Positions 26,521 to 36,170 are shown, numbered from the stretch's first letter. The stretch is DNA of 64,000 bases from Saccharopolyspora oryzae (GCF_027853915.1 NZ_JAQGLA010000008.1:110471-174470), one strand, 5' to 3'. Notes: a model not told the origin generated them from the sequence alone. Translations and numbers: made by a program.

Positions 26521-27695
26521 CCTCGGCCGAGCGCGCGGCGGCAGCGTTCGCCGAAGAGCACGGCGGTGCCGCCGACGCGGTCTGGTCCGCCCCAGGCCGG
26601 GTGAACCTCATCGGGGAGCACACCGACTACAACGACGGGTTCGTGCTCCCCTTCGCCCTGCCGCACCGCACCGCGGTCGCGATCCGGCCCCGCACCGACG
26701 GGCTCCTGTCGACGGCGACCTACGGCAGCGACGGACGACTCCACCGCAGTCCCGAGACCAGCATCGACGAGCTGCGACCGGGCTCGCCCACCGGCTGGGC
26801 CGCTTACCCCGCCGGGGTCGCCTGGGCGCTGCGCGAAGCCGGTTTCGCCCTCGGCGGGGCCGACCTGGTGATCGCCGGTGACGTGCCGACCGGTGCCGGT
26901 CTGTCCTCTTCGCACGCGCTGGAGTGCGCGACGGCGCTGGCGCTGCTCGACACCGCGCACGCCGCGCCGGGGCAGCCGGGCGCGCCGAGCCTCGGGGAGA
27001 TCGCGCGCCTGGTGCAGCGGGCCGAGAACGACTTCGCCGGGGCGCCGACGGGCCTGCTCGACCAGACCGCTTCGCTGGCCTGCACGGAGGCGCACGCGCT
27101 GTTCTTCGACGTGCGCTCCGGCGACGCCGAGCAGATCCCGTTCGACCCGCTCAGCGCAGGCCTGGAGCTGCTCGTCATCGACACCCGCGTGAAGCATTCG
27201 CACAGCGAATCCGGTTACGGGGAACGCCGTCGGGGTTGCGAGCGCGCAGCGGAGCTGCTCGGGCGCAAGGCCCTGCGCGACGTGACCGCGGCAGAGCTGC
27301 CGACGGTGCTGCCGCAGCTTCCGGAGGAACTCCGGCCACTGGTGCGGCACGTCGTCACCGAGAACGACCGGGTGCTGGCCACAGTGGACGAACTCCGCGC
27401 CGGGCGGTACGCCGAGATCGGGCCGCTGCTCAACGGCTCGCACGTCAGCCTGCGCGACGACTACCGGATCTCCTGCCCCGAGCTGGATCTCGCGGTCGAC
27501 ACCGCCTTGGCCACCGGCGCGCTGGGCTCCCGGATGATCGGCGGTGGTTTCGGCGGTTCCGCGATCGCCCTCGTGCCCGTCGCCGACCGGCCGCGGATCG
27601 AGCAGGCCGTACTGGACGCCTTCGCGCAGGCGCACCTGACCGAACCCCGGCTGTTCACAGCGGTACCCTCCGCCGGTGCGGGGCGGGACCGGTGA
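26517..27695 (+). CDS. galK: Galactokinase
   Basis: A 392-residue GHMP kinase phosphorylating galactose at C1. The galactokinase signature GRVNLIGEHTDYNDG (27-41) is complete. The phosphate-binding loop is VPTGAGLSSSHALE and the C-terminal GHMP motif is IGGGFGGSAIAL. The GTG start overlaps the ideR stop, and galE follows after 72 bases. No galT is present in the window, so the Leloir set here is incomplete. Confidence 0.94.
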   Translation: MTSAERAAAAFAEEHGGAADAVWSAPGRVNLIGEHTDYNDGFVLPFALPHRTAVAIRPRTDGLLSTATYGSDGRLHRSPETSIDELRPGSPTGWAAYPAGVAWALREAGFALGGADLVIAGDVPTGAGLSSSHALECATALALLDTAHAAPGQPGAPSLGEIARLVQRAENDFAGAPTGLLDQTASLACTEAHALFFDVRSGDAEQIPFDPLSAGLELLVIDTRVKHSHSESGYGERRRGCERAAELLGRKALRDVTAAELPTVLPQLPEELRPLVRHVVTENDRVLATVDELRAGRYAEIGPLLNGSHVSLRDDYRISCPELDLAVDTALATGALGSRMIGGGFGGSAIALVPVADRPRIEQAVLDAFAQAHLTEPRLFTAVPSAGAGRDR

Positions 27696-27767
27696 CCACC
27701 GGGCGACCGCTGCCGCTCGCCGGTCCACGGCGGCCGAACTAGAACTCGCACGGAAGGCAGTACCGAG

Positions 27768-28730
27768 TTGAAGCTCCTCGTCACAGGCGGCGCCGGCTAC
27801 GTCGGAAGCGTGTGCGCCGCACGCCTGGTGGAGTCCGGTCACGAGGTCGTCGTGGTCGACGACCTGTCCACCGGGCACGCCGACGCGGTCCCGGACGGCT
27901 GCAAGTTCGTCGAGGCCGACATCGCCGCGGCGGCGGGCGAGCTGCTCGCGGAGCCGTTCGACGGTGTGCTGCACTTCGCGGCCAAGTCGCTGGTCGGCGA
28001 ATCCATGCAGGACCCGCAGAAGTACTGGCAGGGCAACGTGGTCACCTCGCTGCGGCTGCTGGACGCGATGCGCGAGCACGGCACGCCCCGGCTGGTGTTC
28101 TCCTCCACCGCGGCGACCTACGGGGAACCGGAGGTCTCGCCGATCACGGAGGACACGGCGACGCGGCCGACCAACACCTACGGCGCGACGAAGCTGGCCA
28201 TCGACCACGCGATCACCTCCTACGCCAACGCCCACGGCATCGGCGCGGTCAGCCTGCGGTACTTCAACGTGGCCGGCGCGCACGGCGCGTTCGGCGAGCG
28301 GCACACGGTCGAGACGCACCTCATCCCGATCGTGCTGCAGGTCGCACTCGGCCAGCGGGAGCAGGTGCAGATGTTCGGCGAGGACTGGCCCACCGCCGAC
28401 GGCACCTGCGTCCGCGACTACATCCACGTCACGGACCTGGCCGACGCCCACCTGCTGGCGCTGGAGAACGCCGTCGCCGGCGAGCACCGGATCTACAACC
28501 TGGGCAACGGCACCGGCTTCTCGGTCAAGCAGGTCATCGACACCTGCCGCCGGGTGACCGGTCACCCGATCCCCGCCGAGGTGGCGCCCCGACGCGCCGG
28601 TGACCCGGCGACGCTGGTGGCGTCGAGCCAGCGCGCGCGGGACGAGCTGGGTTGGCAGCCGCAGCGGGCCGACCTCGACGTCATCGTGCGCGACGCCTGG
28701 GAGTTCACCCAGCAGCGACAGCAGGCCTGA
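27768..28730 (+). CDS. galE: UDP-glucose 4-epimerase
   Basis: A 320-residue extended short-chain dehydrogenase. The NAD-binding motif is GGAGYVG (7-13), the catalytic serine lies in [10 protein letters not shown] and the YxxxK pair is Tyr138/Lys142 (YGATK). LRYFNVAGA and [11 protein letters not shown] are typical GalE elements. It interconverts UDP-glucose and UDP-galactose for sugar use and cell-wall arabinogalactan. The start is a TTG (27768) with AAGG a little upstream. Confidence 0.92.
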   Translation: MKLLVTGGAGYVGSVCAARLVESGHEVVVVDDLSTGHADAVPDGCKFVEADIAAAAGELLAEPFDGVLHFAAKSLVGESMQDPQKYWQGNVVTSLRLLDAMREHGTPRLVFSSTAATYGEPEVSPITEDTATRPTNTYGATKLAIDHAITSYANAHGIGAVSLRYFNVAGAHGAFGERHTVETHLIPIVLQVALGQREQVQMFGEDWPTADGTCVRDYIHVTDLADAHLLALENAVAGEHRIYNLGNGTGFSVKQVIDTCRRVTGHPIPAEVAPRRAGDPATLVASSQRARDELGWQPQRADLDVIVRDAWEFTQQRQQA

Positions 28731-28771
28731 CCAGCGGTTCCCGGACCGTCGGGTGTTCACGTTGTCCTGCA

Positions 28772-29887
28772 TCACCAAGCTCCGTCCTCTTCGAGCATGA
28801 TCCGGGCGTCTTCAGCGGCGTCTCTGGCGATGACGGCCAGTTCGGTGGGCGGCAAGCCGGCTTCCATGGCCTGCCGCAGCAGGGCGCCCAGCTGGTGGTC
28901 CGGCTCGACCCGCTCGATCCGTTCCAGCGCGACCCCGGCGAGCGCCCCCTCGCCGCGCAAGTAGGCGGAGAACGCCAGCAGCGCGGCGACTTCGGGCAGT
29001 TCCGGGTCCGGGGCGTTGCGGACCAGGGCGAGCCAGAGCTCTTCGGCCGCCTTGGCCGTGTCGCCCAGCGCGGTGCCCAGGGCGATGTCGCGGACTCGGG
29101 TGTCGGACACCGCTAGCAGCACTCGCAGCTTGTCGTCCTCGGTCAGCGCGGAACCGCTGGCCGCCCGCTGAATCGCCGCGTGCACGAGCTGCACGTCTCG
29201 CGACACCCTGGCCGGATCGTGGTCCTCGATGCGTTCCTCGGCCAGCGCGTCGAGCTTCGCCGACCAGCGCGTGACGGCCTGGGCCGACTCGGGGGCCACC
29301 AGTGCGCGGAGTTCGTCTCGGCTGCCGAAGGTCACCGATCCCGCTGCGGCCATCGCCGCCGCGACCGGCGAGGACTTCGGGTCGGGGATCTCGCCGAAGC
29401 ACTCCGGATCGGAGTAGCAGCGCCAGCTCGCACCGGCCTGGATCTGCGGCGCCCACATGGCGTGCGCGGTCACGATTCCGGCCCGGTGGAAGGAATCCCG
29501 GATCACGTCGACCAGGTCCGCGAGCGGCGGGCCGGTATCGATCTCGTCCGCACCGGTCCCGTTGAGCAGTGGTCGCCGGCAGGCGCCGGCGCAGTTGTCG
29601 TCGCATGCGTCCGCACTGGGTTCCTCCCCTATGACGACGAGGATGACGGCTTCCGCCCGCTGCCGTCCCAGCGGTCCGGACAGCAGGTATTCGCCGAAGC
29701 CGCACATCCGCATCGAGCACGGCAGGTCCGTGCGCACTGTGACGCCGAACCTCGGGGTGAACCCCAGGTCGTGCAGCGTCAGCACCACGAGCGAGTTGGT
29801 CGGGTGGAAGCCGAGCATGTGCGGCACCGCGGCCAGCACGTCGTCGGGTTCGGACAGGGAAACGGTGGTGTTCAGTCGCGTTGTCAT
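28772..29887 (-). CDS. DUF4192 protein
   Basis: A 371-residue protein of the actinobacterial DUF4192 family. The N-terminus PDDVLAAVPHMLGFHPTNSLVVLTL is the family hallmark. A Cys-rich insertion (DACDDNCAGACRRP) may bind metal. The middle holds APQIQAGASWRCYSDPECF, and the rest is helical. There is no signal peptide and no known activity. It converges with galE, with about 40 bases between. Confidence 0.85.
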   Translation of the reverse strand: MTTRLNTTVSLSEPDDVLAAVPHMLGFHPTNSLVVLTLHDLGFTPRFGVTVRTDLPCSMRMCGFGEYLLSGPLGRQRAEAVILVVIGEEPSADACDDNCAGACRRPLLNGTGADEIDTGPPLADLVDVIRDSFHRAGIVTAHAMWAPQIQAGASWRCYSDPECFGEIPDPKSSPVAAAMAAAGSVTFGSRDELRALVAPESAQAVTRWSAKLDALAEERIEDHDPARVSRDVQLVHAAIQRAASGSALTEDDKLRVLLAVSDTRVRDIALGTALGDTAKAAEELWLALVRNAPDPELPEVAALLAFSAYLRGEGALAGVALERIERVEPDHQLGALLRQAMEAGLPPTELAVIARDAAEDARIMLEEDGAW

Positions 29888-30082
29888 GCCACCACGATCA
29901 CCGTCGAAACCCGTTGCGGAAAGGGGTTTTTCGAAATCTGTGGATCAATCGGTCCGGTGTGGACAATTGTCGAGCAAGACCTCAAAAAGTCCACTATGGA
30001 ATGACATTCGGCAGGGTGAAGCGGATCGCTTGATCGGCGAATGCGCTCCGAAACCGGCACAACAACACGAAGTTCTATCAAA
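29888..30082. other. Intergenic stretch upstream of DUF4192
   Basis: Unusually AT-rich for this genome around 29920-30010. It should hold the DUF4192 promoter on the minus strand, but I could not fix -10/-35 elements with confidence. Confidence 0.3.
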
Positions 30083-30118
30083 AACGGGCGGCCGGAGCCG
30101 AAGCTCCGACCGCCCGTT
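30083..30118 (-). terminator. Rho-independent terminator of the X-Pro peptidase gene
   Basis: A 16-bp stem with one mismatch (30083-30098 with 30103-30118) closes a CGAA loop. On the minus strand it ends in a T run from the AAAA at 30081-30084, giving a classic U-tract. Confidence 0.9.
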
Positions 30119-30133
30119 GAAACCCGCGGACCG

Positions 30134-31915
30134 CTACCTGACGGACCCGACCACAGGCAACGTGATCGACGTCCGGGACAGGTCCAGCGCCAGCCCCGCG
30201 CCCGGCTTCGGACGCAACGTGAAGTCGTGATCGCTGGACAGCACCACCACACCGATGCGGTGCCCAGGCGCGAACACGTAGTCGTCCGGCTGCATGGCCA
30301 CCTCGATCTGGTAGGTCTGCCCGGGCTTGATCGGGGAGGTCATGTCGATCTTCTGCCGGTTCTGCGGGTCGGCCCACCCCCGGGTCACCACCGACACCGA
30401 GCCGTCCGGCGCCTGGTCCACCAGCAGCGCGGTCACGTTCGCGGCAGGCCGGTCGAAGGACAGGGCGAGGTCCGCCCGCACCGTTCCGCTGACCCTGACC
30501 TGCTCCGCGAGCGGTTCGCCGAAGTAGGCCAGCCGGTTCGGCGAACCCGGCGCGGCCGCGAGGTCCTCGGCAGTCCGGGTGGCGTCGTCGCGCAGCGACT
30601 CAACGGCCCGGTCGGACTTCTTCTCCGCAGTCAGCCCACCCCGCTCAGGACCGCCGGGAGCCAGTCGCAGGACCACGTCCTCGGCCTGCGGCGACGGCCA
30701 TTCCGGCTCCTGGACCCAGCTGCCGTCCTCGCGCTGAACGGTGGCGCGCGGCTCGCCCTCGACCCCGTTGGGCACCTGGTACAGGTAGCGGGTGAACCAG
30801 CGGTTCAGCTCGCGCAGCCACTCCTCCTTGCGGAGCCGGATCGGATCGGTGTGCCCGGACTGGTGCCACCAGATCTTGTGCGGAACGTCGCGCTCGCGCA
30901 GGGCCTCGTACCACTGGGCCGCCTGCCTGGTCTTGACGTTCCAGTCGTTGAGCCCGTGCACGGAAAGCACTGCGGCCCGGACGTTCCCGACGTCGTTGAG
31001 GTAGTTGCGCTCGTCCCAGAACGGGCTGTAGTCGCCGGTGATCCGGTCCTGGTCCGCCCGCAGCTGGTCGAGCACCGCGCGGCACGGTTCGCGGTCGGCC
31101 CGGGTGTGCACGTACTCGGCGAGCACATCGGCGTCTTCGCCCTGGTAACCGCCGGGCGCGACGACCGCTCCGTCGCTGCGGTAGTAGTCGTACCAGTTCG
31201 AGATCGCGCCGATCGGCACGATCGCTTCCAGCCCGTCGACGCCAGTGCTGGCCACCGCGTTGGGCAGCGTGCCGTTGTAGGACACGCCCATCATCCCGAC
31301 CTTGCCGGTCGCCCAGCCGGCAGCCGCGGGCGCGCCGTCGGCGCTGTGCCCGGGCGCTCGCGAGTTGAGCCAGTCGACGACCGATTTCGCGCCGATGGTC
31401 TCGTTCTCGGCTCCGGTGGTCGGGCATCCGGTGGACTCCCCGGTGCCCAGGGATTCCGCGTACACCACGGCGAAACCCCTGGACAGCAAGTACTCCTCGT
31501 AGTCCCACTTGATGTCGGCGGCCACCGCCATCCGCTCGTCGGCCGCGGAAGTGCGCAGCGACCGGTTGCCGGGCGCCTCGGGCACGTAGAGCTCGGTGTC
31601 GACGTTGTGGTTCGGGACGTCGTTGCCACCGGAGAAGTAGGGGCTGGCCTGGTAGACGACCGGAACGCGCAAGCCCTGGTCGGTCTCCTTCGGGCGCACC
31701 ACCTGGACGTGCACCCGGTCGTCCTGCCCGTCGCGATCGCTGTCCACGGGCGCGGTCACGAACAGGTCCTCGCGCACCGCCTGCGCCGGGTCGAACACCG
31801 GCTGCGCCTCGCCGTCCTGGAACACCGGGCCCTGCGGCGGTTGCGCCACCGCGGGCGGCCCGCTCAGCGGTAGGACGCACAACGCAGCCAGCAAACCCAT
31901 CCGAACGCGCCGCAT
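30134..31915 (-). CDS. Secreted X-Pro dipeptidyl-peptidase (S15 family)
   Basis: A 593-residue protein with a signal peptide (MRRVRMGLLAALCVLPLSG, cleavage likely after AVA at 24). It has an alpha/beta-hydrolase catalytic domain with nucleophile motif GVSYNG (Ser212) and a SLGTGESTGC segment before it. A likely His is in HQSGHTDP. The C-terminal beta-sandwich, from about 430, ends VVVLSSDHDFTLRPKPG. S15 enzymes release X-Pro dipeptides; cocaine esterase-like members share the fold. The ATG at 31915 has GGGGAG at good spacing, and the upstream in-frame ATGs lack this. A U-tract terminator follows. Confidence 0.88.
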   Translation of the reverse strand: MRRVRMGLLAALCVLPLSGPPAVAQPPQGPVFQDGEAQPVFDPAQAVREDLFVTAPVDSDRDGQDDRVHVQVVRPKETDQGLRVPVVYQASPYFSGGNDVPNHNVDTELYVPEAPGNRSLRTSAADERMAVAADIKWDYEEYLLSRGFAVVYAESLGTGESTGCPTTGAENETIGAKSVVDWLNSRAPGHSADGAPAAAGWATGKVGMMGVSYNGTLPNAVASTGVDGLEAIVPIGAISNWYDYYRSDGAVVAPGGYQGEDADVLAEYVHTRADREPCRAVLDQLRADQDRITGDYSPFWDERNYLNDVGNVRAAVLSVHGLNDWNVKTRQAAQWYEALRERDVPHKIWWHQSGHTDPIRLRKEEWLRELNRWFTRYLYQVPNGVEGEPRATVQREDGSWVQEPEWPSPQAEDVVLRLAPGGPERGGLTAEKKSDRAVESLRDDATRTAEDLAAAPGSPNRLAYFGEPLAEQVRVSGTVRADLALSFDRPAANVTALLVDQAPDGSVSVVTRGWADPQNRQKIDMTSPIKPGQTYQIEVAMQPDDYVFAPGHRIGVVVLSSDHDFTLRPKPGAGLALDLSRTSITLPVVGSVR

Positions 31916-32074
31916 GCAGGCTCCCCGGGAACGACGAAGGGACATGACACCAGGACATTTCTTAGCTCGAAATGCCCGGTCAAGCACGTTCCAGGCGGGT
32001 TTGCGCCAAATTTCCCCCCTCCCGTCCCGGTAGAGTCGCGGGGGCTAGTCCGCAGCCAGCTGCAAGGAGTGCGC

Positions 32075-32374
32075 ATGTCCATCCCGTCCAGCCTGCTCAC
32101 CTCGGCCGGTTTGATCGGCGGTTTCGCGGTCGCCCGCGCCACCAAGCACCGGCACTGGGGCGGAGTTGTCGCGGCCGGCGCCGGGCTCGCCGCGATGGAG
32201 ACCTGCCGCCGCCGGACCGGTGTCGTCCCGGCTCTCGCGCTGGGCGCCACCTACACCGCAGCGCTGACCGGCTCGCACCCGCTGGCCAAGAAGATCGGGG
32301 CCTGGCCGTCGGTCTTCTCCGTCACCGGCGCGACTGCTGTCGCCGCTCACCTGCTGGCGAAGCACCGCGGGTAA
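32075..32374 (+). CDS. Small hydrophobic membrane protein
   Basis: A 99-residue protein with three or four weak hydrophobic segments (SSLLTSAGLIGGFAVA, GGVVAAGAGLAA, VVPALALGATYTAALTG, VFSVTGATAVAAHLL). I do not recognise the family. AAGGAG lies five bases before the ATG. Its last 53 bases overlap the 3' end of the convergent gene at 32322-32732. Confidence 0.65.
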   Translation: MSIPSSLLTSAGLIGGFAVARATKHRHWGGVVAAGAGLAAMETCRRRTGVVPALALGATYTAALTGSHPLAKKIGAWPSVFSVTGATAVAAHLLAKHRG

Positions 32375-32732
32375 GCACGAGCAGCACCACCGGAATCGCG
32401 ACGATCGCGGCCAGGCCCACCACCAGCAGCGGGCCCGCCGGGTGCGCGGTGTGGAAGACCAGGTGCGGCACGACCCAGACGAGGTTCGAGACCAGCGCGA
32501 CGAGGACCAAGGTCCGGTCGAGGAGCACCGCGGCTGCGCCGAGCACCACTGCCATGGCCAGGTTCATCGCCCCGAAGTCGCGGAACAGGTGCTCGTTGAA
32601 CGGCGGGTAGTCGCTGACGGTCGGCACGTCGTCGTAGAACGACTGCGGGAAGAACAACGTCCAGATGCCCGTTGCGACGTGCACGAAGGTCAGGACGAAC
32701 AGACCCGCGCGGAGCCAGCTGCGCATCGTCAC
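32322..32732 (-). CDS. Four-helix membrane protein, DoxX/DUF4345-like
   Basis: A 136-residue protein with four hydrophobic segments, starting WLRAGLFVLTFVHVATGIWTLFFP and including FRDFGAMNLAMAVVLGAAAVLL. The pattern PxxFYDDxP...HLFRDFGAMNLA is found in small actinobacterial membrane proteins. It is similar in layout to the gene at 37558-37965 (HEHFLHDAGVFQIGIGLMM). The start is GTG at 32732 overlapping the stop of the NAD(P)-binding protein gene; ATG 32726 is an alternative. Function is unknown; the family name is a guess from topology. Confidence 0.7.
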   Translation of the reverse strand: MTMRSWLRAGLFVLTFVHVATGIWTLFFPQSFYDDVPTVSDYPPFNEHLFRDFGAMNLAMAVVLGAAAVLLDRTLVLVALVSNLVWVVPHLVFHTAHPAGPLLVVGLAAIVAIPVVLLVLTRGASPAGERRQQSRR

Positions 32733-33490
32733 CGCGCTTCTCCGGCGAGGAAATCGCTGAAGGTCACGCGGCCGACCGCGTGCTCCGGGGCCAGGTGTCC
32801 ACCCCGGCGATAACCGGCGAAAGCTGCGCCCGGCACGCGGATCGGCAGCACGAGGCGACGGCGTCCGGTCGCGGCCAGGTACTCGCGGGCGAGGTCGCGG
32901 TGGCTGCGGATCTCCGGCCCGCCCATGTCCGGGACGCGTCCCGCCGGAGCACTCACCGCGAGCTCGGCCAGGCGCGCCGCGACCTCATGGACGTCGATCG
33001 GCTGGAAGTCCACCCCCGCGAGTGCGGCGATCACGGGTGACCGGCGTTGCACCGAGGTCATCCGGGCCACCAGGTCGTGGAACTGGGTGGTTCGCAGGAT
33101 CGTCCACGGCAGTCCCGAGCTCACCACGCGTTCCTCGGCTTCGAGCTTCGCCCGGTAGTAGGGCAGCGACACCTCGTCGACGCCGACGATCGAGATGTAG
33201 ACCAGGTGCGGATTACCGCTGCGCCGCGCCGAGTCGATCAGCCGCTGCGTCGCCGCCACGTCCTTGCGCCCCAACGTGGTTGCGCAGTGCACGATGGCGT
33301 CGACTCCCGAAGTGGCCGCGTCGATGCCCTCTCCCGTGCGCAGATCCCCGGTCGCCCACTCGTACCCTGCCGCGGCCGGGCGACTCCTGCGGCTGAGAAC
33401 TCGCAGGTCGTGCCCTGCATCGAGCAACCGCTCCACCACTGCTCTGCCCAGCGTGCCCGTCCCACCCGTCACCAAAATCGGATTCCGCAC
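32729..33490 (-). CDS. NAD(P)H-binding NmrA-like protein
   Basis: A 253-residue atypical short-chain dehydrogenase. The Rossmann glycine motif GGTGTLG is at 8-14. DAIVHCATTLGR and YYRAKLEAEERVVSSGLPWTILR are typical of the NmrA/SDR_a5 group, which often lacks the catalytic Tyr-Lys pair and may sense or use flavin or quinone partners. The start is GTG 33490 with AAAGGA upstream. It overlaps the downstream membrane-protein gene by four bases, so the two are coupled. Confidence 0.83.
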   Translation of the reverse strand: MRNPILVTGGTGTLGRAVVERLLDAGHDLRVLSRRSRPAAAGYEWATGDLRTGEGIDAATSGVDAIVHCATTLGRKDVAATQRLIDSARRSGNPHLVYISIVGVDEVSLPYYRAKLEAEERVVSSGLPWTILRTTQFHDLVARMTSVQRRSPVIAALAGVDFQPIDVHEVAARLAELAVSAPAGRVPDMGGPEIRSHRDLAREYLAATGRRRLVLPIRVPGAAFAGYRRGGHLAPEHAVGRVTFSDFLAGEAR

Positions 33491-33588
33491 TCGTCCATCC
33501 TTTCCCGAAGACACCACGAGGACGAGCCGAAGCCGCCGAACGTGACATCCGCGGGTGCCGCCACCCGACGGCACCCGCGGATGCCCGG

Positions 33589-34719
33589 TCAGCCCTCGAT
33601 CGGCGCGAGCCGCCACAGGGAGATGACCTCGCCGGCGCGAGCGGCGTGGAACGGATCTCCGGGCGCCGCGGCCTTCGGATGGCGGGGCTCGGTGTCCGAT
33701 CTGGCGACGACGCGGAGCCCGGCCCGGTGAACGGCGTCGAGCAGCTCGGCCCGAGTGCGCAGGCCGAGGCGTTCAGCCAGGTCCGAGAGGATCAGCCACC
33801 CCTCCCCTCCTGGCTGCAGGTGGTCGGGCAGCCGGTCGAGGAAGTCCAGCAGCATCCGGCTCTCCGGGCCGTAGACCGCGTGGTCCAGCGACGAATGCGG
33901 CTGGGCCGGGAGCCACGGCGGGTTGCACACGACCAGCTGCGCGCGTCCCGGCGGGAAGAGATCGGCCTCCACCGGCTCGATCCGGCCGGTGAGTCCCAAC
34001 CGCCGCACGTTGTCCTCGGCGCACCGGATCGCGCGTGCCGAGCTGTCCGTGGCCACCACCCGTGCCACGCCGCGGCGCACGAGAAGCGCTGCCAGCACGC
34101 CGGTTCCGGTACCGATGTCGAATGCGGTCCGGACCGGCGGCAGCGGAGCATCCGCGACCAGGTCGACGTACTCGTTCCTCGTCGGGGCGAACACCCCGTA
34201 GTGCGGGTGGATGTGCGCCCCGAGCGCCGGCACTGCGACGCCCTTCCGCCGCCATTCCCCCGCACTGATGACGCCGAGCAACTCCCGCAACGGGACGACG
34301 TACGGCGCGTCGACCTCGCCGTACACGTCGCGGCAAGCAGGACCGACGTCTGGTGCGCGACGCAGCTCCAGCGCGTGGTCGCTCTCGATGCGGACCATGA
34401 CGAGCGACAGCGCCCGTGCTCTTCGCGACTGCTCCTGCCGGTGGTGCAAGAACGCTTCGGCAGCGGACGAGGTGCGCTTCTGCGGCCGCTGGAGACGGCG
34501 GGAGAGCGCGCTGAGGAGTTGGCGGGCCTGGTGGAAATCGCCCTGCCACAGCAACCCGGTCCCCCGGGATACCAGCCGGTATGCCCGGTTCGCGGACATC
34601 CGGTCATCGGCGTGGACGAATCGGACCGGTGGTTCTGCGCCGTTCGCCGAGAACCAGCGCAGTGCGTTTCCGGGCATGACCTGCTGCGCGCAGGCAGCAT
34701 CGCCTTCTGGGAGGTGCAT
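33589..34719 (-). CDS. Class I SAM-dependent methyltransferase (HemK/PrmC-like)
   Basis: A 376-residue protein. The C-terminal half has the SAM motif AFDIGTGTGVLAALL (about 197-211) and the catalytic NPPW motif (VVCNPPWLP, about 270). NPPW/NPPF enzymes methylate amide or base nitrogens. The N-terminal 170 residues are a family-specific region without a known domain. The ATG at 34719 has GGAG about ten bases upstream. It is unrelated in its N-terminal part to the methyltransferase at 11512-13029. Confidence 0.8.
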   Translation of the reverse strand: MHLPEGDAACAQQVMPGNALRWFSANGAEPPVRFVHADDRMSANRAYRLVSRGTGLLWQGDFHQARQLLSALSRRLQRPQKRTSSAAEAFLHHRQEQSRRARALSLVMVRIESDHALELRRAPDVGPACRDVYGEVDAPYVVPLRELLGVISAGEWRRKGVAVPALGAHIHPHYGVFAPTRNEYVDLVADAPLPPVRTAFDIGTGTGVLAALLVRRGVARVVATDSSARAIRCAEDNVRRLGLTGRIEPVEADLFPPGRAQLVVCNPPWLPAQPHSSLDHAVYGPESRMLLDFLDRLPDHLQPGGEGWLILSDLAERLGLRTRAELLDAVHRAGLRVVARSDTEPRHPKAAAPGDPFHAARAGEVISLWRLAPIEG

Positions 34720-34918
34720 GGATGAACCGCTCCTGCTGATGCGGTCGGATGCAGCTCAGCAGCGAATTGCGCGCTTGAGCTGCACGAAGTGGGAGGTGGA
34801 CGCTCAGATCCCCAGCCGGGCCCGCACGCCTCGGCCGGTGGGGCGAGATCCGGAACTAACCGACCACAGCAGCATGAACAGGAGCCGTCATGCCGTGGAG
34901 ACTAACGCACCTGCCCGG
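34720..34918. other. Intergenic region between methyltransferase and MFS genes
   Basis: It should contain the promoter for the minus-strand methyltransferase gene. No gene or clear motif is seen before the hairpin at 34919. Confidence 0.3.
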
Positions 34919-34954
34919 CTGCGCCGTGCCGAGCAGGAACCCGGCACGGCGCAG
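34919..34954 (-). terminator. Hairpin terminator after MFS gene
   Basis: A perfect 13-bp stem, CTGCGCCGTGCCG (34919-34931) with 34942-34954, encloses a 10-base loop, nine bases beyond the MFS stop. Confidence 0.85.
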
Positions 34955-34963
34955 CGAGTGCTT

Positions 34964-36157
34964 CTAGACCGTCGCCGCGGACCGCTGGTCGGCGGGCTGA
35001 CCAGCCCTGGTGTCCGCAGCTGCGCGGCGGCGCAGCAGGTCCGGGAGCAGCGTCAGGATTCCGATCAGCGCCAGGGCGACGCCCAACCAGAGCGGGGCCC
35101 GCAGGCCGAACTGATCGATGGCCGTTCCTCCGGCCCAGGATCCGATCATCACGCCGAAGGTGATGAACGAGGAGTGCACGGTGTTGACCAGCGGCCGCGC
35201 GTTGGCGGTGCGCTGGACGCGCGTGATCATCGCCGGGTTCATCGTCACTCCGACCAGCCCGATGCCCAGCATGAACACCACCGCGGCAACGCTGACGTGC
35301 GCCAGCAGTGCGAATCCGGTCAGGAAACCCGCGTTGAGCACCAGACCCACGAGCAGCACGGTTGTCGTGTACCGGTCGGCGAGCCGTCCGACGACGGTGT
35401 TCCCGATGACCGTCGCGGCGCCGTAGGCGACGAGCAGCAGCGGGACGGTTCCGGTGCTGAAGCCGCTCAGCTCGGTGAGGATCGGGTTGAAGTAGCTGAA
35501 CGCCGAGAACGTCGCGCCGATGATGAGGGTGCTGGTGAGCAGCACCAACCACAGCTTCGGGCGGCGGAAAGCACCCAGCTCCTGCCGGAAGTTCCCCTCT
35601 TCCGCAGCTCCGGAGATACCCGGGATCCCGGCCACGGTGGCCAGCGCCGCAACCACTGCCAACGCCGAAATGGCCCAGAACGCCGCGCGCCAGCCCAGAC
35701 TCTCACCGACCAATGTGGACAGCGGCATGCCGAGCAGGGTGCCCAGCATCAGTCCGTTCATCACCACCGCGATGGCGCGGCCGCGCACCTCCGGCCGGGT
35801 CAGCTGCGCGCACAGCGACAGCGCGATGCCGAAGAACGCCTGCGACGCCACGCCGGTGATGATGCGGGCGACCAGCATCACCCCGTAGCCGGCGGCGGTG
35901 GCCGCCAGCAGGTTGCCGACGAGGAAGATCCCGAACAGGCCCAGCAGCGCCGCTTTCGGCCGGATCTTCATCAGCGCGACGGAGAGGAACGGCCCGCCCA
36001 GGGCCATCGCGGCGGCGAAGGCGGTGATCAGGTAGCCGATCTGCGGGATGGTGGCGTCGAGTCCGACGGCCATCTGCGGCATCAGTCCGGCGACCACGAA
36101 CTCGCTGGTCACCATGGCGAATATGCCCAGAGCGAGGATGTAGACCGCGCGTGGCAT
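34964..36157 (-). CDS. MFS efflux transporter (AraJ/Cml-like)
   Basis: A 397-residue major-facilitator protein with twelve predicted membrane spans. The start ALGIFAMVTSEFVVAGLMPQMA is the hallmark of the AraJ/chloramphenicol-efflux (DHA1) group. The cytoplasmic loop motif is GRAIAVVMNGLMLGTLLGMP. It should expel small drugs or sugars by proton antiport. The TetR gene lies directly upstream on the same strand, and a motif shared with the TetR promoter lies 14 bases before this start, so control by that regulator is likely. Confidence 0.88.
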   Translation of the reverse strand: MPRAVYILALGIFAMVTSEFVVAGLMPQMAVGLDATIPQIGYLITAFAAAMALGGPFLSVALMKIRPKAALLGLFGIFLVGNLLAATAAGYGVMLVARIITGVASQAFFGIALSLCAQLTRPEVRGRAIAVVMNGLMLGTLLGMPLSTLVGESLGWRAAFWAISALAVVAALATVAGIPGISGAAEEGNFRQELGAFRRPKLWLVLLTSTLIIGATFSAFSYFNPILTELSGFSTGTVPLLLVAYGAATVIGNTVVGRLADRYTTTVLLVGLVLNAGFLTGFALLAHVSVAAVVFMLGIGLVGVTMNPAMITRVQRTANARPLVNTVHSSFITFGVMIGSWAGGTAIDQFGLRAPLWLGVALALIGILTLLPDLLRRRAAADTRAGQPADQRSAATV

Positions 36158-36170
36158 GGCTCTCCCTTTT

